Shown: one piece after another, positions 47,319-61,679 of the stretch
How the letters are laid out: every line of letters begins with the position of its first letter
Position numbering within the stretch: position 1 is the stretch's first letter
Source: Isoetes taiwanensis
Lineage: Eukaryota > Streptophyta > Lycopodiopsida > Isoetales > Isoetaceae
Assembly: GCA_021234155.1 (NCBI GenBank)
Contig: JAJEKV010000041.1
Coordinates: forward strand, 7,510,917-7,574,916
Direction of reading: 5' to 3'
DNA length: 64,000 nucleotides
Notes under the pieces: model-generated
What the model saw: only the letters and a program-made list of their open reading frames with translations
The model's database searches: none
What the model was told of the DNA's origin: nothing
Translations under genes and position numbers: made by a program

Positions 47319-48020
47319 TTATAAACAGAAAATTTACCAAAATAACCTCAATTATTGACTTAATTCCAAAAAAACTTCGTATTTTTGAAATTCCCAAAAT
47401 TTCCTTCCTTCCTTCCTTCCTTAACTCTTAATATTTTCCCAAGTAGTTGTATTTAAAAATAACCAAAAAACATGTTTTCACAACAGATGATCATTCAGGG
47501 GAGGGTTTCTTACAAAACACAACAATTTGAAAAAATAACTCAGAACATCACATTAGGAATAGAATAGAATAAATTTTTTATCGCCAACCCCGCCACGGAC
47601 AAGATATGCAATGAAAATATCAAATCGGATTTCTACAATTGTGTTCATTATGGCTGCCTTTACCACAAGAGGCTTTTCCCTATCCCTATCTTCTGTCCTA
47701 TCCTGTTTCCTCTGTTTCCTTTTAGGCCTGACAGGAGGACGACATGTTGTATTTCATTATTTTCAAGAAATTCAATATTTGGTGGATAAATAGCCCCGAC
47801 ATATGATTGGCAAAATGCCTTCAACAAGTAATTGATTCCCAAATTCTTGTGATGTAAGATCGTCTATTGTGAAAACGTGTTTTGGTGATTTTTAAAAAAG
47901 GGTTATTTGAGAAAATACTTGAGAACTAAGGTCATTTTGGGAATTTCAAAGATACAAAGGGCTTTTTGAGAATTAAGTCAACAATTAAGGTTGTTTTGGC
48001 CAGATTTTTTTGCCTTATAA
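47319..48020. mobile_element. Foldback MITE with ~150-bp inverted arms
   Basis: 47319-47490 is the diverged reverse complement of 47866-48020. Matched blocks include TTATAA at the outer ends, AATTAAGTCAA(T/C)AATT, TTTTGGGAATTTCAAA and GTGAAAAC(A/G)TGTTTT at the inner ends. The ~375-bp centre has no recognised coding content. The left arm alone contains a CCTT microsatellite, gained after the arms separated. The exact outer ends and target duplication are not clear. Confidence 0.7.
47401..47422. repeat. (TTCC)n microsatellite
   Basis: Five to six TTCC units, present only in the left arm of the foldback element. Confidence 0.9.
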
Positions 48021-48866
48021 AAATATCAGCGATCAATCTTCACATATGAAATTGAACAAAAGAAGATTCCTCTAGTGGGCAAACATCTTCATTCACAGTC
48101 TCTATAAACTTTTTGTTGTCTCATCCTTTGTGTGCTCACTTTGACTTTTTTGATGGGTTATGTTGTAAGGGTTTGAATCGGAGAAAGAGACTCAGGCTAG
48201 GATTTCAGCTTGACAACGAGCTCTTTCATCATAATGATAAAATAATGCAACAAATAAGCATGCTCTCTGTGTCATATCTTGTGTCATATCTGTTTCTCTA
48301 AAAAACTGGTCTATATCTACCAATCCATATTATGTTTCTTTTCCTGTTTAACATCTATGGCAGTAGAATATCATCCTTTCAAATTCAATGGATCAATGTT
48401 GAATCAATGTAAACACTTCAAATGAGACTTTAATAGAGTGAAGTCTCCAATTATAAGGAAATACATTAAATTGTAGCCTGCCAAAAGAAGTGTAAGAAAT
48501 ATCATACCATGCGAAGGGTCTTTGTTCCCTTCAGATGTGGTTATCTTATACAATAATAAGTATAATAACCTCCTATTTCATATTATAGCTTAGAAAGACC
48601 TTTGTACAGAATGGTGTTAGACCTCATTAAATCTCTGGCTAGAGCCAAACGTACCAACTGATTCATTTGTGATTGCTTCATGAATTTCCATACATCTCAT
48701 TAGACAGACATTTATGTTGGTTCACTTGACCTAAACAAATATGTCACCCATGTTAAAGGTTCAAACTGAATAACTATGTACGCTAAAACTTACCTTGGAG
48801 AACCTAATGGTAAGTTTTGTAAACCAATTGTTTAAGCACACCACTGTACTCTATATACATGTTACC

Positions 48867-51913
<3,047 letters not shown>

Positions 51914-52113
51914 TCCGTCTTTCAGCTCATTGATCTTTTTACGTGGCAATGCTTAATCGGCAGTGGTTAGTTTTCCACGTAACGCCCGCAGTTTTAGTTA
52001 TGGCTTCGCGGATGCCACAAAATTCCTTCCGCGCTGAGGATATATTAGAATATTCTCATGTTTTCTAGGGATGGAAGTGGTATATGCTATAGAATATACG
52101 ATTTGGACAATAA

Positions 52114-52369
52114 GGGTGGCCACATGTGACTGTTCTGGTTTCAACGGAAGGAGTTTCCCCCAAAAATGGAGGTGGAGGCCTCCGATTGATGTCGGAGGCC
52201 ACTTCTCAATGTTCCAATCCGGAGAGGGAGCACTCAAAATTTTTAGTCTGATAATCTGTTTTCCTCTCTTCCGCACCTCCGCCTGTCGCTCTTCCCCTCT
52301 CTCGTATCCCCTCTCGTATCATATTTATATACGGAGGGGAGGGCGCCGAAAATTGCATGTGGCCACCCC
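52114..52369. mobile_element. Harbinger-like MITE, 256 bp
   Basis: Ends are GGGTGGCCACATG and CATGTGGCCACCCC, perfect inverse copies apart from one extra C. They are flanked by TAA on both sides (52111-52113 and 52370-52372). A 3-bp TAA target duplication and GG-starting ends fit PIF/Harbinger. It lies 200 bp upstream of the ciliary gene's start codon, likely in its promoter. Confidence 0.75.
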
Positions 52370-52811
52370 TAATGGATATGTTGCATGTATGCAATTTGAA
52401 TTTGTGAGATGTGGCTTAGAGCTAAGGCAATAAGGATTTTTGTGTTTCCAATATTTTTTTATTTTGTTCTTGAAGTGAAGTGATGGTTATATGGGATTGT
52501 TGGCAAGCGGTGTAGACTCTATATAGCAATTGTGGAACAGATTTGGGTGTTATATGGATTGACTTTTGTTCTTTCTCTCAGTTGGGGCGCTCAAACACTA
52601 TTCTCCAAGTCTCTTAAGAGTATATCTGTTTACACCATGCATACGTGGAGTTAGCCATAAAGATTAAGTGGGGGTTTAAGGGCGCTAATAAATGCTCAAG
52701 ATATCATACACAACCATCATGCATACAATAATACAACCATGAGGTCCACTCTCATATAAGCAACTTACTGCGAGAGTCCCATTGTGCAAAACCTATATGT
52801 TGCTAGTATTC
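52370..52811. other. Spacer between MITE and element D
   Basis: About 440 bp of AT-rich DNA with no gene or repeat that I can place. It meets the broken end of element D at 52812. Confidence 0.4.
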
Positions 52812-53600
52812 CATGGGGAGCAAGTTTCTTCAAGGCTTCTATTTTGCTTGCAGCAACTTGGATGCCTTTGGTGGAGACCTCATGTCCTAACAAATCCCCC
52901 TTTGAGCACAAAAAGACACATTTCTTTGGATTTAGGCTCACACCTCCCTTTCTACACATAGCAAACAACTTAGTGCGATAACCAAAATGATTTTTGCTAG
53001 AAGTACCCAAACACAAGTCATCTAAGAAAACTCGAAATGATGAGGGAGGCATATCCTTGAAAATGGTGTACATTGCTCTTTGGAATGTTGTTGATGCATT
53101 CATAAGTCCAAAGGGCATCCTTCTCATTGCAAAAGTTCCCCATGGTGTGATGAAAGAGGTCTTGGGCTGATCTTCCTCTTTAATGCTAATCTGATTGAAT
53201 CTTGAGAAGCCATCTAAGAAAGAATACATCTCTTTACCTGCAATAACATGCAAAACTTCCTCCAAGAAGGGTAAAGGATAACAGTCCTTGATAGTTGTCT
53301 TGTTTAGATCCCTATAATCAATGCATATTCTAATTGTTTTGTTCTTTTTTTCCACAGGTACTATGCAAGACAACCATTCTGGATTTACTATCTCTGATAT
53401 TACACCAGCATCCTTCATTTTGTATAATTCTTCTTTGATTAGACCAAGCAAAGATGCATTTATCCTCCTTAGTTTCTTCATAACAGGCTTCATCCCTTCT
53501 TTAATCTTAATTTCAAATTCACATACACCTTTGTCAACACCAATCAGCTCATTATAATCCCAAACAAATACATCTTTTCACTCATCAAAGAATTTAGCAA
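52812..53600 (-). pseudogene. Element D reverse transcriptase (truncated)
   Basis: The longest frame, 53493-52812, reads MKPVMKKLRRINASLLGLIK, INPEWLSC-like VNPEWLSCIVPVEKKNKTIR, CIDYRDLNKTTIKDCYPLPF, MPFGLMNASTTFQRAMY and FRVFLDDLC. The catalytic motif is FLDD rather than [15 protein letters not shown] lies just upstream at about 53560. The frame leaves the family after LKKLAP, where the element is cut. Confidence 0.85.
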
Positions 53601-53794
53601 CAAAAGACTCATCTTCTTCTTTAAACAAAGCACCAACATATAGTACTCTATCTTGACCATTTTTTTGGACTTTTACGTCTTTTACTTGCTTTTCTTCACT
53701 TGCATTTATGACCAAGATTGGGTAAAGCTGTTGTAGATCATCTTTTTTCTAAATCCTCCTCCTTTATTGCTCCTTTAGCTAAGTGTTCAAGTAG

Positions 53795-54160
53795 AACACT
53801 CCTACATAATGCATCAGCCTCACAATTTTGCTCTCTTGGCACATGACATAACTTCCATGACGTGAAACTTGTTAATTCTTCCGATGCCTTGTCTCTTAGC
53901 AAGATCATATCCTCATTTTTGGCCTGATATTCTCCCAGTCTACAAACCACTTGTGAATCACCAAAACAATGCTAGTTATCTCTATATGCTTGGCTTCTTG
54001 CAGACCTGCTATGAGAGCTCTATATTCAGCCATGTTAGAGGTAATATTAGGGAAAATTCTGCCTACTTTAGCCAATAATCTATGGGAATGATCTTTGAGA
54101 ATTGCAGCAGAAGAAGCAACACTTAACCTTTTAGATACTCCTCCATCGGACCATAAAAAA
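53795..54160 (-). pseudogene. Element D RNase H located before the RT
   Basis: Asp in LWSDGGVSKRL, Glu in NMAEYRALIAGLQEA, then a frame shift to FGDSQVVCRLGEYQAKNED, and finally CHVPREQNCEADALCR with the last acid. This copy shows the most complete C-terminal part (HVPREQN..ADAL), typical of RNase H domains. It is followed by LLEHLAKGAIKEEDLE and then RT. Confidence 0.82.
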
Positions 54161-54960
54161 ACAAAACTTTCACCTTGAGACATGCTCAACTCCATGGACA
54201 ACTTTGACTCTGGTGTTTGATCAGGGGCAGTAAGTTCATACTCACCATAAGGACTTAATATCAGAAGATCCTCTTCAATGAAGTTTAAAGCTTCAAACTC
54301 TCCAACCTTGTTGTATAGGGTCACCTTTTTTCTTCCATTAGATATGGTACATTCTCCCTTTGCCCATATGTGCTTTGCATCTACTGTAGACAACCATTTT
54401 CTTCCCAAAAGCAAGTCATAAATATCAAATTTTTTATCAATACCTTCAAATGCAACCATCACAAAGTTAGCAGCCACAATAATGCCTTCTACATCAATTG
54501 GCACATTACACAATGCCTATAGGGTTGATTTTAGTATTAGAATAGGATTTTAGCACCATAGGAACCTTCTTATCAATTTCTAAGCCACATAATCTCATAA
54601 TGTGATGAGTGATCCTCCATCAAGCAGCACCTTGGTTAAGACTTTCTTACCCATCCTTGCCACACATTTAAAAGCACCTGGATCATAATCTTCTTGGGTC
54701 AAAACATGCTCCTCAATATGATTTGTGAGAGCCACTTCATCCTCTTTAGTTAGATTTAAAACTTTCTTTCTATAAGAATCTTGAGCAAAGTTAGCAAATC
54801 CACACTAATCTTGGAACTTCTCAATAAAAACTCAAAATCCTCACTCTCCTTATCTTCTTTATGTATTTTTGACTTGGGTGCATTAGTCTCCTCATTGGTT
54901 TGAATTGGCTCTTTATCCTTTGAATTGATCATCTCTCTGGTATGGACAACCATGATCTCT
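54161..54960 (-). pseudogene. Element D protease and gag-protease linker
   Basis: Frame 54513-53905 contains VPIDVEGIIVAANFVMVAFE and YDLLLGRKWLSTVDAKH. The active-site region LLDGG lies near 54620, in another frame. Frame 55088-54756 supplies the acidic linker with EYFARQEKANTNEPSASMRF. Confidence 0.7.
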
Positions 54961-55881
54961 TCCTGATCTTCAATTTCCTGCACAAATCTCATTGAGGCAC
55001 TTGGTTCATTAGTGTTGGCCTTCTCTTGTCTTGCAAAGTACTCTTTCACACTACACCTATTGCTTTGCAAAAAGTACAAACAAAGCATTCTTTACCAAAA
55101 TGCCGTCTCTTACCACACTTGGTGTATGGCCTATACTAGCAATAGTCTGATGAATGTGTATTTCTCGAGCAATGAGCACATGGGGGGTAGATTCTTTTCT
55201 CGGGCCTTGAACTCTTTATTTCTTGGAGCTGCTTTGTGACCTCAACTAAGGCTTCAGATGCCTTGGATATCTCAGCCCTGACATCAGCTACAGGACTATC
55301 TGTATCCTCCATCTTTGACTTCTTTTTGTCTTTTTTGAATAGCATAGATTGGCACTGATCCAGGCCCCATGTATTCCTGCTCATAATCTGAAAAGAAAGG
55401 ATCATGAGATGAGTGCATATCATCAGGAAGATAGGAGATCATGTCAACAATTTCAGCAGCCTTAGTAAAGACTTTGTGTATGGTGTCAAATTCCTCTTGC
55501 TTTTGTATCTTGAGCATTTTCCTGTGTATCCTTGGTTTGCTACTCAAACCTCTAATAAACGAAGCAACAAGATGCAAAGTATGGTTAGGTACTTGATTTA
55601 CTTGGCACTTGAGAAGATACAAGTTAAATCTTTCAACATACTGATGCACACTCTCGCCATGTTTCATGTGAAAGGTGTGTAGCTCAAAGATCAAATCTTG
55701 GGGATCACAAAGCTTACCAAGCATTGCCAAGAATTTCTTTACAATTTCATCCCATGAATCAGCACCTAAACTCATGATATATTCCAGCCATGATCTCACT
55801 TCATCATTCTTGACCCACTTCTTGAATTGAGAGAATTTGCATCCCTTTTTGTGTCCATATTCCTGATAGTATTCTTCAAAA

Positions 55882-55897
55882 GTCTTCAAGAAATTGT
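55882..55897. repeat. LINE target site duplication, left copy
   Basis: TCTTCAAGAAATTGTT; the partner at 57324-57339 differs by one base. Confidence 0.8.
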
Positions 55898-57323
55898 TTT
55901 TTTCTTTTTGAAGAACTGTGTCATCAATATATTAAAAGAATGGTAATGTTACAAAGCAAGTGAAGAGGAAGGAGAACTGCCCCAAAGAGACAGCGATACC
56001 TCGACACTCCACAACAAACTCACAAAAAAACTGCAACTTTACTGCTGTACAAACCGACCATCACCATCTACAGCACCCAAAAAGTCCCGCCAAATGGCAA
56101 ACTTCCGCTCTACTAATCCCGGGAACACCAGAAAGCTTTAAAATAGCTTGTACCTGAGTTGAGGAATCAAAGAGGCTGCAGGCTGCTGAATCCACTGAAA
56201 GATCCACAACAGCCGCTGCTTCCAAATCAACCACACCAACCAAGCCACGCACAGATGCAAGGCTTGCTGTCGCAAGAGCGGCCAAGCACCAGGATACACA
56301 TGAAGCGGCAAGCTGGCGGCTAGTCAATCTCACGAAAGCAGAGCCCCGACCCAATCCAGGCGATGCAAGTGAGGGCATAAAACCAGACAATGCTCCACAG
56401 TCTCATGATGAAGGCCACAACAAGGGCAAAGAGGGCTCACATCCAGCCTAAACTGACTCACAAGGACATTCACCACGATACGGCCGGTGCACCGCCCGCC
56501 ACGAAGCACCCCTAACCTTCGGTGGGGAAGTGAGCTCCATGTCCCGTCCAAACCGGCGCCATCGAGAACCCAGGAAGGCTGCAGAGACCACTTGCACGAA
56601 GGGGCGAGTGTCATGAATAGCCAACACCCGGTAACAAGACCGCACAAAACAAGAAGACACAACATCCGGATGAACCTTCCAAAACGCACCACCACATCAT
56701 CCTGAGGGACTATAGGTATGTGTAGCGGAATACTCCCCGCCACTTGTTCCCAGATAGCCCGGTCACTGCCCTTCAGGCAAAAGCGAGCTCGAAAGAACTC
56801 CCATGAAGCTAGCTGACCACCCCAATACCAATCCTCCAAGGTGAGCACAGCGCGGCTTCGCCTCCAGCGAACTGCGTCCGATCATGCACGATGTGACCAA
56901 GGGCAAGTCTTGCAGGGGGTAGAGGAACCCACAAGAAAGGAGAAGAGTGGTGATAAACCGAGGCATAATCTAGCTGGAAGAGCATACGCACATGATCCCA
57001 AGCCCGCAACACCCCCGTGAGAAAAGGGGATGCATGTGGGAAAGGCCGGAGACCATACAACAGTGCCCAGGGCAACTCCACATGCACAGACGGCTTCCCA
57101 AATACCACACAATGGCGAAGAGACTGCAACAACAGCGCCGTACTAGGAGAAGATGCTCTATCCTGCAGAGCGCTCCAAACAAACTTGGAGACCAACACCT
57201 TACTATGCAGTGCCAAATCCAGAATGGCCAAGCCCCCATCCTCCCGGGGGCGGAGACACTTCCACCAAGCCACTTTAACAACCGCCCCTTCATCATCCCC
57301 GCCCCACACAAAATTTCGAATAA
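55898..57323 (-). mobile_element. 5'-truncated LINE (plant L1-like) inserted in gag of element D
   Basis: A 1426-bp minus-strand insertion with a purine/A-rich tail next to the left duplication and 16-bp target duplications. It encodes the end of a plant LINE ORF2: FVWGGDDEGAVVKVAWWKC, CLRPREDGGLAILDLALHSK and, after a frame shift near 56830, the zinc-binding end CPCCGLHHETVEHCLVLCPH. The RT catalytic part was never copied. The DNA is visibly richer in G and C than its surroundings. Confidence 0.88.
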
Positions 57324-57339
57324 TCTTCAAGAATTTGTT
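57324..57339. repeat. LINE target site duplication, right copy
   Basis: TCTTCAAGAATTTGTT, matching 55882-55897 with one difference. Confidence 0.8.
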
Positions 57340-57535
57340 AGCATTCCTACTTGGATCAAATGTAGCAGGAGGAATTGGCATGTTCAGCTCAAAGTAGTGG
57401 CAAGGCATACCTGCATTAGCTTGAATACTTACTCCTGGTACTGCTGCAGAGATCTCATGGTTTTCTTGTGCTTCAGCATGCTCAGAAGTCTCATTGTTTC
57501 TCCTAGGAGCCATGAGTTCAAATTCCAGGTAAAGA

Positions 57536-57552
57536 TCTCGGTAGGACCTCAA
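57536..57552 (-). promoter_or_regulatory. Primer-binding site of element D (diverged)
   Basis: TTGAGGTCCTACCGAGA on the minus strand, two changes from the 17-mer of B and C, again three bases from the LTR boundary. Confidence 0.6.
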
Positions 57553-57555
57553 AAA

Positions 57556-60500
57556 ACTTGAAGGTGTTCCTAGAAAACCTTCAACTTCAATGGCTTAGAA
57601 GCTCCAGGTTGCTTTAGCAACGACTCTATGCAAGAAAATTGCAAAAAGAATGCTCAAACAATGAGTTAGCATTGCTTTCCAAAACAAGGAAAAGGTGGCC
57701 TCAGCAAAAATGATGCCATTTGCCAACAGATTCGAGTTTTGGCATGGTTCCAATTCAAAAAGCTGCTCTAAGACTCAAGAAATCTGGGGCCAAAAGTCAG
57801 ATGTCAGTAGATTTGCAGAGGTCTTTCAAATTTGTAAACCTGACCAAGTCAAAACTTGGTCAATATCCCTGGCAGCAAGCTAAGTTTTGCAGATCAAAAA
57901 GTATGAGTCCATTTTAACTTTTGACACTTGATCATATCTCTAACAAGTCTACACACAAAGATCAACAGGTCTTTTGGCAAAGAATAATGTGAGAATGCCC
58001 TAAATTTCAGCGTTTTTTGCATAAAGACTGTCACAAAGCGAAAACAGCAAGCACATTTTTGTAAATCGAGTTCTAATGATCTTTTTTTACTTTTGACAAC
58101 TCCTGACACCTCTGACAAGTCAATAAACAAAGCATACTTAATGGTTTATCAAAGATTAATGCTAGGTTGCCCTGATAAACTACCTTTTTTCTCCAAGAAT
58201 GCTGTCACAAACAAGAACCAACATGCAAACCTTGTAAATCAAGCTTTTTGTTTTTGTACTAATTGGTTGTATGTTCTTTATGCTAAATGTGCTGATAATT
58301 CCTATTCGCCAAGTATATACCTCTACTGACCGATTTTTCTTCTTTTTAACTAATAATGCATCATGCCTACTTATAATCACTTCTCTTTTTTTCTCTTAAT
58401 ATTCAGATGATTTAAACAGCCTCAAACAAGTTCCAGAAAGATATTGTATTCAATCTTACCCAATAACTTTTTCGCATTGTTGAATGTAAACTGAAAGGAA
58501 ATTCTTTTGCCAAAGGTCGGATTTTCATTCATAAAGATACCATACAGTCAATCAAATCATTCCCAAGTTCTAATGTCTTGGGCACAGGATAAAAAAATGC
58601 TGATATAGATAGCAAGGAAGGCAGATTCAAGCATCAGCAAGTCATCCGGTCTCTCAAGCAAGTTTCCTGATTGAATCCCCTTTCATAATCCTCTGTTTCC
58701 GGCCCATTCTTGGTGAATCAGCCCAAATCCTTGTCTTTTAGCTTCATTCTGGCTTTCTTGGCTCAAAATAGGTAGATTCGTGGTGTTTAGCTATGATTAG
58801 GCTGTTAAATCCATCTCTAAATTTAGATCTTGGCATGAAACTTTTTTTAGGGTTTTTGAAGTTTTCTGCCGAAATATCCCACAAGCATTTTCAAAAAAGA
58901 CAACTTGGGTATATAAGGCATAAAGAAACTTAATTATTAAATCATACGCACTATGCCCACGTGGGATTTGGCCCCACCGCCCCACATGCCCAGGTGTATC
59001 ACGTGGCGGGGAGAGATTGAATGGGGGAATGACTAGGCCAAGGGGGAGGTAGATAGGATTTTATTTTTTCAACTTTGGCACGAATCCTAAGGAATGAAAA
59101 ATGAAGGTCAACATGGGGTCTTTTTTAAAAATTCTTTTTTCCACAAGGAATCTTTTTTGATGCTCCACGAGATAGGAGAATCTTTTTGCAAAAAAAAACC
59201 TTTGATTTTTTGGCTAAAAATGGAAGTGAAATTTGATGATGTGGCAAGTTGGTGAGGTGATTTGGCAAATGGGTGATGACATGGCATTATAAAGTGATTA
59301 TGTGTCAAGTGAGGTGGCAAAATGACTTTTTTCTAGTCAAAACTTTTTGTGAAGTGGAGATGATGTGGATGACATGTGTGAGATGATGTGGCACCATAAT
59401 TTTTTTAGGAGTGTGGTTAGGCTCTATATTAGTCACGAGTACCAACATAAGATTGCCGCTTAGGGGGCTCTAAAATTTGTTTCGAGTTTACCCCTAGAAG
59501 TCTAATGGTCTTCTGATGACTTGGTTCAATTGTTTTTATTCGATTTGCAATTTGCATCCCAATTCTTCTTTTCATCATCCTTCCCGAATTTGCTCTTCAT
59601 TTTTCCAAATCAAATCAAGGTTAGTTTCCAAATGATATCTGCTGAGATTCATCCTACTAAAACCATGTGTGCTTCTCTCTACAGGCAACATGTTAATTGA
59701 TCTTATACTAAGAAAAGCATAGCATGCATTGAGCATCATAGACAGATATACCAACTTTACATGCTAGATGCATGGATGTGGCCAATTTGATTTTTTTTTT
59801 TTTAAATTAGTTCCATAGTTTTGCCAGTTAAGTTACAACCTCCTAGCATAACGATTCAAAAAATAGTCAGATACATACTGGCCAATAATTTATTCCCCTT
59901 CAAATATGTAGGGAGATTAAAAAATACCTTGGGTGACACGTGTATGATGACATAGATGTGTTTGAGTGATGATGTAGATGGTGTTTGACATTTTGATGAT
60001 GATGTGGACAATTTGGCAACCAATTGGCTCTAATGCACATAACAATAGATGTTTTATACAATAACTTGGATATTCTACTTCTCCATACTTGCTTGAAGAA
60101 AATGTGACACTTTCTCTTTCTACTTTAGCTTTGAAAGAGAGAGAAGATGATCTTAGACCATGGAAAAAGCCAAATTTGGTGGGACTATTTGCTTCTTTCA
60201 AAGGTGGTGGATGTACGATGGTGTGTGATGCATGTATGGTGTGTTTTGACTAAAAAATGACTCTTTGCCAACTTGGGCTAGGGAAAATGATGGTGAGGCA
60301 TGAAAATATACGTTATGAAGCATGTATGGTGTTTATGGATGGGATTGAAGTAGTAGGGTCATGTAAGAAGCCTTGGAAAATAGAACTCATGCCAAAATGA
60401 TTTGGAACTAGTCACATACCAAAGAATCTTGAGGGGTCTTCCAAACTTCAAATTCAACTACACTTGCTTGAATCTTATCCTCCTTGCTACTCTTGTATGG

Positions 60501-60670
60501 CATCCAATGAATGTCCTCCCCTTGGTTATTCAACAAAGGTCTCTGCTTGTGATCTTCAAAGATGAGAGTCTTCAAACTTCTAGTTCTTGCACACATGTTT
60601 TAGACAAAAGTTGGACAAAGATGTGCAAATTGTGTGCATTGCTCTTCTATGCTGCCAAAATGTGGCAGCA
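57556..60670 (-). repeat. 5' LTR of element D
   Basis: 3115 bp including an extra ~520-bp segment. On the minus strand it starts TGCTGCCA..., the first arm of the terminal palindrome (60650-60670). It ends ACCTTCAAGT, with the last CA mutated. The hairpin GTTGC-TAAA-GCAAC lies near the U5 end. Confidence 0.78.
59405..59925. other. Unassigned ~520-bp segment inside LTR D
   Basis: LTR E has no counterpart: the alignment stops after GATGTGGCACCATAAT and resumes at TGGGTGACACGTGTATG. The segment contains AAGGTTAGT and later CTCTACAGGC, which look like a splice donor and acceptor, and poly-T near 59792. I found no ends or duplications that name the inserting element. Confidence 0.45.
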
Positions 60671-60691
60671 TAGATCCTAAGAGACGACTGT

Positions 60692-60996
60692 TATATCCAA
60701 AAAAGGCAGTAGGCTTGCAAATTATCCAATCCTGATACGGGGATGCAATGACAATAAATAATAATAACGGGCTTCTACAAGTCTAGTAATTGAAATGAGT
60801 ACAATCTAAATCCCTTAATGTGGATCTTTGGAGGGCAAGTCTGGTGCCGGAAGCCATGGTAATCATAGTTCCAATAGCGTATATTTATGTTGTTGCAGTT
60901 AAAAAGCTCGTAGTTGGATCTCGGGATTGGGATGCACGGTCTGCCCCATGAGGTGTGCTGGGCATTTCACCCTTCTAGTTGGCGATGTTGTCCGCA
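60692..60996 (+). pseudogene. Diverged fragment of 18S ribosomal RNA
   Basis: The segment follows the eukaryotic 18S sequence around the 530 loop region: TCCAATCCTGATACGGGGA, GACAATAAATAATAATAACG, AATGAGTACAATCTAAATCC, GGAGGGCAAGTCTGGTGCC, TAATCATAGTTCCAATAGCG, TTGTTGCAGTTAAAAAGCTC and GTAGTTGGATCTCGGGAT. Universally conserved bases are changed (GGTGCCGGAAGCCATGGTAA where CAGCAGCCGCGG is expected), so it is a pseudogene. It covers roughly 300 bases of an ~1800-base gene, in the 5' third. Confidence 0.88.
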
Positions 60997-61009
60997 CTAT
61001 TACCAGTTT

Positions 61010-61169
61010 GACAACCTATGAGAAGGACCTTTCGAAATACTAGGACCAGTAGGTATAGATTCATATTGGCCCAAAAGGGTGACTGAATATAGAGTTATCA
61101 AATTCAGTTAACATCTTACATTCAAAGAGATTATGGGAACATCACATTTCCTTAAGCTTATTTGAATAG
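61010..61169 (+). pseudogene. Pol C-terminal tail of a family A-E gypsy element
   Basis: Plus strand: EGPFEILGPVGIDSYWPKRV, then, one frame over, NILHSKRLWEHHISLSLFE and a stop. This is the family's pol end (compare EGPFVVLEPAGANSYWLQEV and NILLLKRYWQQHVALSL). It starts only ~15 bases after the 18S fragment and has the opposite orientation to element D. Confidence 0.75.
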
Positions 61170-61238
61170 GATATGTCTTTGAAAGTAGATACAATACATT
61201 AGATTAGATGGTAGATTGCACATCATTGTAACATTGTA

Positions 61239-61347
<109 letters not shown>

Positions 61348-61679
61348 ACCTTAGCATTTGCTAAACCCAATGAAGCGAGAGGGAGGGAGAGAGAGAGGGA
61401 GGGAGGGAGGGAAGGAGCTCTCCCACATGGTAGAATTTTTTGTGGGAGAGATAATGAGAGAGGGCGAGAGAGGCGAGAGGGTGGTGAGAGTGGAAAAAAC
61501 CCACTCTCACCTTTTTGTGCACGAGAGAGGAGGGGGTTTCTCGTCGTGGTTACTTGTTACCCATTTTTTGGGTTGCCCCTAGGGAGGCAAACCTTTGTTT
61601 ATGTGGGTTTGTGGCATATCCTAGGTATATGCTGCAATATACTGTTAGTCCTGTGCAACCAGGCACATGACTATTCCTA

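Larger units (their letters stand above)
54961..57513 (-). pseudogene. Element D gag, split by a LINE
   Basis: It starts MAPRRNNETSEHAEAQENHE at 57513 and runs to NKFLK at about 57324, where the LINE enters. It resumes at 55897 with NFLKTFEEYYQEYGHKKG and continues through WLEYIMSLGADSWDEIVKKF and GESVHQYVERFNLY to the first knuckle CAHCSRNTHSSDYC. The later knuckles are damaged near 55050-55130. Confidence 0.82.
52812..60670 (-). mobile_element. Gypsy element D, 5' part only, carrying a LINE insertion
   Basis: A minus-strand member of the A-E family. In its direction: 5' LTR 60670-57556, primer-binding site 57552-57536, gag from ATG 57513, interrupted by a LINE (57323-55898), rest of gag to about 54960, protease, upstream RNase H 54160-53795, and RT to 52812. 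There homology to B and C stops in the middle of the RT (IEALKKLAP). The second RNase H, integrase, 3' UTR and 3' LTR are missing. Frame breaks occur throughout. Confidence 0.85.

Noticed and set aside
51914-51949. Longer N-terminus of the ciliary protein starting at 51949
   Set aside because: That frame begins with TTG, not ATG; the first ATG is at 51913 and gives a start typical of the family.
60692-60996. Part of an active rDNA unit
   Set aside because: Only ~300 bases are present and universally conserved positions are mutated.
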